7,357 nt of DNA from NCBI GenBank assembly GCA_964492595.1, contig CAZBKY010000036.1, positions 1-7,357 on the forward strand, read 5' to 3'. The position numbers and the translations under genes are program-made. This stretch comes from CAYNFP01 sp964492595. Lineage in GTDB: Bacteria > Bacillota_I > Bacilli_A > RF39 > UBA660. This document shows, piece after piece, positions 5,291 to 7,357 of this stretch. Below the pieces are notes generated by a model that saw only the letters and a list, made by a program, of their open reading frames with translations, searched no databases and had not been told where the DNA came from. Positions within the stretch are counted from its first letter, which is position 1. Each line of letters starts with the position of its first letter.

Positions 5291-6599
5291 TATATTCGCC
5301 TTTGTTTTTAAATTCTATTTGAATAGGAGTACCTGTAAAATCAATGTTTTCTCTTATTCTGTTTTCTAAATATCTTTTATATGAAAAATGTACGAGTGTT
5401 TTTGTATTTACTTCTATATCTATTCTAGGAGGTTTTGTACTAAACTGATGAGCATAATATATCTTTAATCTTTTGCCTCCTCTTATGGCTGGAGGGTTTT
5501 CAATATATGCATCTCTTATAATATCATTAATAATATTATCTTCTACCCTTTTAGTAGTGTTTTGATAAGCAAGTAATATTTCAGGCATCAAAGTATGTAT
5601 TCTTTTTTTAGTGAGAGCACTTAAGAAAACAATCTTGGCATATGGAATGAACTGGAAATTATTCTCTATATCTTTTTTCCATTTTTTCATTTGTAAATCT
5701 TTATCTTCTATAGTATCCCATTTATTAACTACTATTACTATAGCCTTACCAGCTTCAAGAATATAAGATACAATATGTTTATCGTGCTCCACTATACCAG
5801 TTATGGCATCTAATATAATCATACATACATCGCTTCTATCAATAGCTTTTAAACTTCTTAAAAGACTATATTTTTCAACTGATTCAAATATTTTGCCTTT
5901 TTTTCTCAAGCCCGCTGTATCTATCAATATATATTCATTTTTATCATATACAAATTTGGTATCTATTGCATCTCTTGTAGTTCCTGCAATCTCAGATACT
6001 ATTACTCGCTCTTCATTTAATAATGCATTTACTAAACTGCTTTTACCTACATTTGGCCTTCCTACAACACAAAATTTCAACAATTCCTCATCAGTTATTA
6101 TAATATCTTCAGTAAAATTCTTACTTACTGTATTAAGAAGATCTCTTATTCCAGTATTATGTTCCGCACTAATTGGAATATAATCTTCAAAACCAAGAGA
6201 ATAAAAATCATATATATTTTCTTCACTTTTCCTGCTATCAACTTTGTTAATTGCAACAACTACTTTTTTACCACTCTTTTTTAATAAATCTCTTATAAGA
6301 AGATCATTTGAAGTTAAACCTTCTTTACCATCCACGATAAAAACAATTACATCACTTTCAGTAATCGCAACTTCAACCTGCATTTTAATTTCTTCACTAA
6401 ATCCACCTTCAGTGTAATCAAGTCCTCCAGTGTCTATTAAATAAAAATCTTTATCATTAAAATTTGCGGTTGAGCAAATTCTGTCTCTTGTGACACCAGG
6501 GGTATCTTCTATAATAGAAATTTTTTTGCCTACTATTCTATTAAATAAACTACTTTTTCCTACATTTGGTCTTCCTACTAAACATACAGTCTGTTTCAT
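5286..6599 (-). CDS. der: Ribosome biogenesis GTPase Der (EngA), tandem GTPase
   Basis: Der assists late maturation of the 50S subunit. The 437 residues have the diagnostic double G domain plus KH-like tail. Domain 1: P-loop GRPNVGKS (9-16), switch I GVTRD (35-39), DTGG (56-59), NKVD (118-121), SAEH (144-147). Domain 2: GRPNVGKS (180-187), GTTRD (206-210), DTAG (227-230), NKWD (292-295), SAL (327-329). The KH-like domain from about 352 includes ENPPAIRGGKRLKIYYAHQ (367-385) and a PPRIDIEVN strand. The length is normal (about 435-440) and no key residue is missing. The ATG at 6599 is seven residues before the P-loop and is the only sensible start. Its ribosome site (AGCGAG, 6610-6605) is weak. 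It follows engB by 59 bases and precedes spoVIF. Confidence 0.97.
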   Translation of the reverse strand: MKQTVCLVGRPNVGKSSLFNRIVGKKISIIEDTPGVTRDRICSTANFNDKDFYLIDTGGLDYTEGGFSEEIKMQVEVAITESDVIVFIVDGKEGLTSNDLLIRDLLKKSGKKVVVAINKVDSRKSEENIYDFYSLGFEDYIPISAEHNTGIRDLLNTVSKNFTEDIIITDEELLKFCVVGRPNVGKSSLVNALLNEERVIVSEIAGTTRDAIDTKFVYDKNEYILIDTAGLRKKGKIFESVEKYSLLRSLKAIDRSDVCMIILDAITGIVEHDKHIVSYILEAGKAIVIVVNKWDTIEDKDLQMKKWKKDIENNFQFIPYAKIVFLSALTKKRIHTLMPEILLAYQNTTKRVEDNIINDIIRDAYIENPPAIRGGKRLKIYYAHQFSTKPPRIDIEVNTKTLVHFSYKRYLENRIRENIDFTGTPIQIEFKNKGEYN

Positions 6600-6619
6600 A
6601 ATATCTCGCTTTCAGTGTA

Positions 6620-6648
6620 ATTATAGCAAACAAAAATAAATTTATAAA
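6620..6648 (-). promoter_or_regulatory. Putative promoter of der
   Basis: TATAAT (6625-6620) preceded by TGC makes a perfect extended -10. TTTATA (6648-6643, 4/6) lies 17 bases upstream. It falls entirely in the engB-der gap and gives a leader of about 14 bases, so der can be expressed apart from engB. Confidence 0.55.
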
Positions 6649-6658
6649 GATTATAAAC

Positions 6659-7246
6659 TTATTTATTTTGATAACTGTCTATTATTTCATATATTCTGTC
6701 TTTTCCAATTTTAGTAACGCTTGAAAAATTCACTATTTCATCACCTAAAGCTATGTCAAATATACTTTTTATTAATTTGCTTTGTTTATCTCTGGACATT
6801 TTAGGAATTTTGTCATATTTTGTACATACTACTGTGACAGGTAAGTTATAATATTTTAAAAAATTATACATTAATAAATCGTTTTCAGCAGGTTTATGTC
6901 TATAGTCAACTAGTAAAAATACATGTTTTAAATTAGGTCTGTTTTTTAAATACTCCTCAATCATCAAACCAAATTTTTCTTGCAATTTATGGGAAACATT
7001 AGAAAAACCATATCCCGGGACATCTATTATGTAAAAATTCTCATTACAATGATAAAAATTCAATGTCTGGGTTTTACCAGGCTTAGAACTCGTTCTTGCA
7101 AAATTCTTTCTATTTAATAAAGTATTTATAAAACTGCTTTTTCCTACATTACTTTTACCTATAATTAAAAATTCATTTTTATTGTCACATGGATATTGTG
7201 AAATTCTAACAGCCGTTACAGGCTCATCAACTTTAGTTATTTCCAT
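6659..7246 (-). CDS. engB: Ribosome biogenesis GTPase YsxC/EngB
   Basis: EngB (YsxC in Bacillus, YihA in E. coli) is a small TrmE-Era-EngA-YihA family GTPase required for 50S assembly. The 195 residues show P-loop GKSNVGKS (30-37), switch I SKPGKTQTLNFY (54-65), DVPGYGF (75-81), the family-specific LLVDYRHKP (111-119), TKYD (142-145) and the G5-like FSSVTKIG (174-181). The length is standard. Start ATG 7246 is fixed by AAGGTGA (7257-7251), 4 bases upstream, and by conservation of the N-terminal region. It heads the engB-der-spoVIF run. In many Bacillota engB follows lon or clpX; the partial gene upstream here cannot be identified as either. Confidence 0.95.
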   Translation of the reverse strand: MEITKVDEPVTAVRISQYPCDNKNEFLIIGKSNVGKSSFINTLLNRKNFARTSSKPGKTQTLNFYHCNENFYIIDVPGYGFSNVSHKLQEKFGLMIEEYLKNRPNLKHVFLLVDYRHKPAENDLLMYNFLKYYNLPVTVVCTKYDKIPKMSRDKQSKLIKSIFDIALGDEIVNFSSVTKIGKDRIYEIIDSYQNK

Positions 7247-7265
7247 TTTTTCACCTTCAGTTTAT

Positions 7266-7294
7266 ATTATATACAATTAAGAAATAAAAGGCAA
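7266..7294 (-). promoter_or_regulatory. Putative SigA promoter of engB
   Basis: TATAAT (7271-7266) is a perfect -10. TTGCCT (7294-7289, 4/6) lies exactly 17 bases upstream. The start near 7259 leaves about 13 leader bases, almost wholly the ribosome site. The -35 is inside an inverted repeat that may also end the upstream gene. Confidence 0.6.
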
Positions 7295-7319
7295 ATTTTA
7301 CCTTTTATCTTTTATTTCT
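7280..7319 (-). terminator. Weak terminator-like inverted repeat after the upstream gene
   Basis: AGAAATAAAAG (7280-7290) and CTTTTATTTCT (7309-7319) form a perfect 11-bp dyad. An alternative 8-bp dyad, ATAAAAGG/CCTTTTAT (7284-7291 with 7301-7308), uses the same left arm, so the two are mutually exclusive. On the minus strand the stem contains the stop codon region of the upstream gene and is followed by TTCTT. G+C content is low, so termination efficiency is doubtful. Confidence 0.4.
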
Positions 7320-7357
7320 AATGACAACTATTCCAGAAATTCCAGCTCTTGCAGATG
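7305..7357 (-). CDS. C-terminal end of an unidentified gene, cut by the window edge
   Basis: One minus-strand frame reads SARAGISGIVVIRNKR and ends in TAA at 7307-7305. The other two frames hit stops after 9 and 12 codons. Use of GCA, GCT and GGA codons and a following dyad fit the end of a real gene on the same strand as engB, 58 bases ahead of its ATG. Sixteen residues are too few to name it; the neighbours lon and clpX seen in other genomes are not supported by this tail. Confidence 0.4.
   Translation of the reverse strand, partial: SARAGISGIVVIRNKR

Noticed and set aside
5803..6183. 126-codon plus-strand ORF
   Set aside because: It is a shadow of der on the opposite strand with no ribosome site; der's conserved GTPase motifs explain this DNA.
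7321..7357. Plus-strand ATG at 7321 opening MTTIPEIPALAD
   Set aside because: It has no ribosome site or promoter. The opposite strand has a better frame ending in TAA before a dyad.
1..7357. Mycoplasma-type code (TGA as tryptophan), suggested by base composition and exclusive TAA stops
   Set aside because: Tryptophans are TGG and all full-length proteins read intact with the standard code.
1..7357. CRISPR arrays, tRNA or rRNA genes, intact insertion sequences
   Set aside because: No regularly spaced identical repeats, cloverleaf, rRNA motifs, transposase or terminal inverted repeats were seen on either strand.

Overview
The window is very AT-rich DNA (roughly a quarter G+C by eye, not computed) with the standard bacterial code: tryptophans are TGG, no gene is broken by TGA, and every stop codon seen is TAA. 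Purine-rich Shine-Dalgarno sequences, a FemA/FemX-type peptidoglycan-bridge enzyme, a small protein resembling the Bacillus spore-assembly protein SpoVIF, and the GTPases Der and EngB point to a low-GC Gram-positive bacterium (Bacillota), probably endospore-forming or recently derived from a spore former. I cannot name the genus. The divergent enolase and very short L28 suggest a lineage well away from model Bacillus.

Left part (1-1671): a plus-strand rpmB (ribosomal protein bL28) has a promoter overlapping that of a divergent gene cut by the window edge. It converges on a minus-strand eno (enolase) across a compact bidirectional terminator. Middle part (1672-3397): two minus-strand accessory genes, a DUF6879-like protein and a class II Fic AMP-transferase-type protein with a C-terminal winged helix, form a probable two-gene island upstream of eno. 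The 375-base gap upstream of fic holds no convincing gene. It contains a fic promoter, three phased repeats, and a 15-bp bulged stem-loop of unknown role.

Right part (3773-7357): a plus-strand femAB-type gene meets spoVIF tail to tail with the stop codons interlocked in TTAA. On the minus strand, engB, der and spoVIF follow one another at 59- and 38-base spacings, each with a plausible promoter of its own; the spoVIF one looks like a mother-cell sigma factor (SigE/SigK) promoter. The last bases hold the tail of another minus-strand gene.

Functionally, most of the window is housekeeping: ribosome structure (rpmB), ribosome assembly (der, engB), glycolysis (eno), cell wall (femAB-type) and spore maturation (spoVIF). 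The fic and DUF6879-like pair is the only accessory-looking content and the best place to look for something undescribed.
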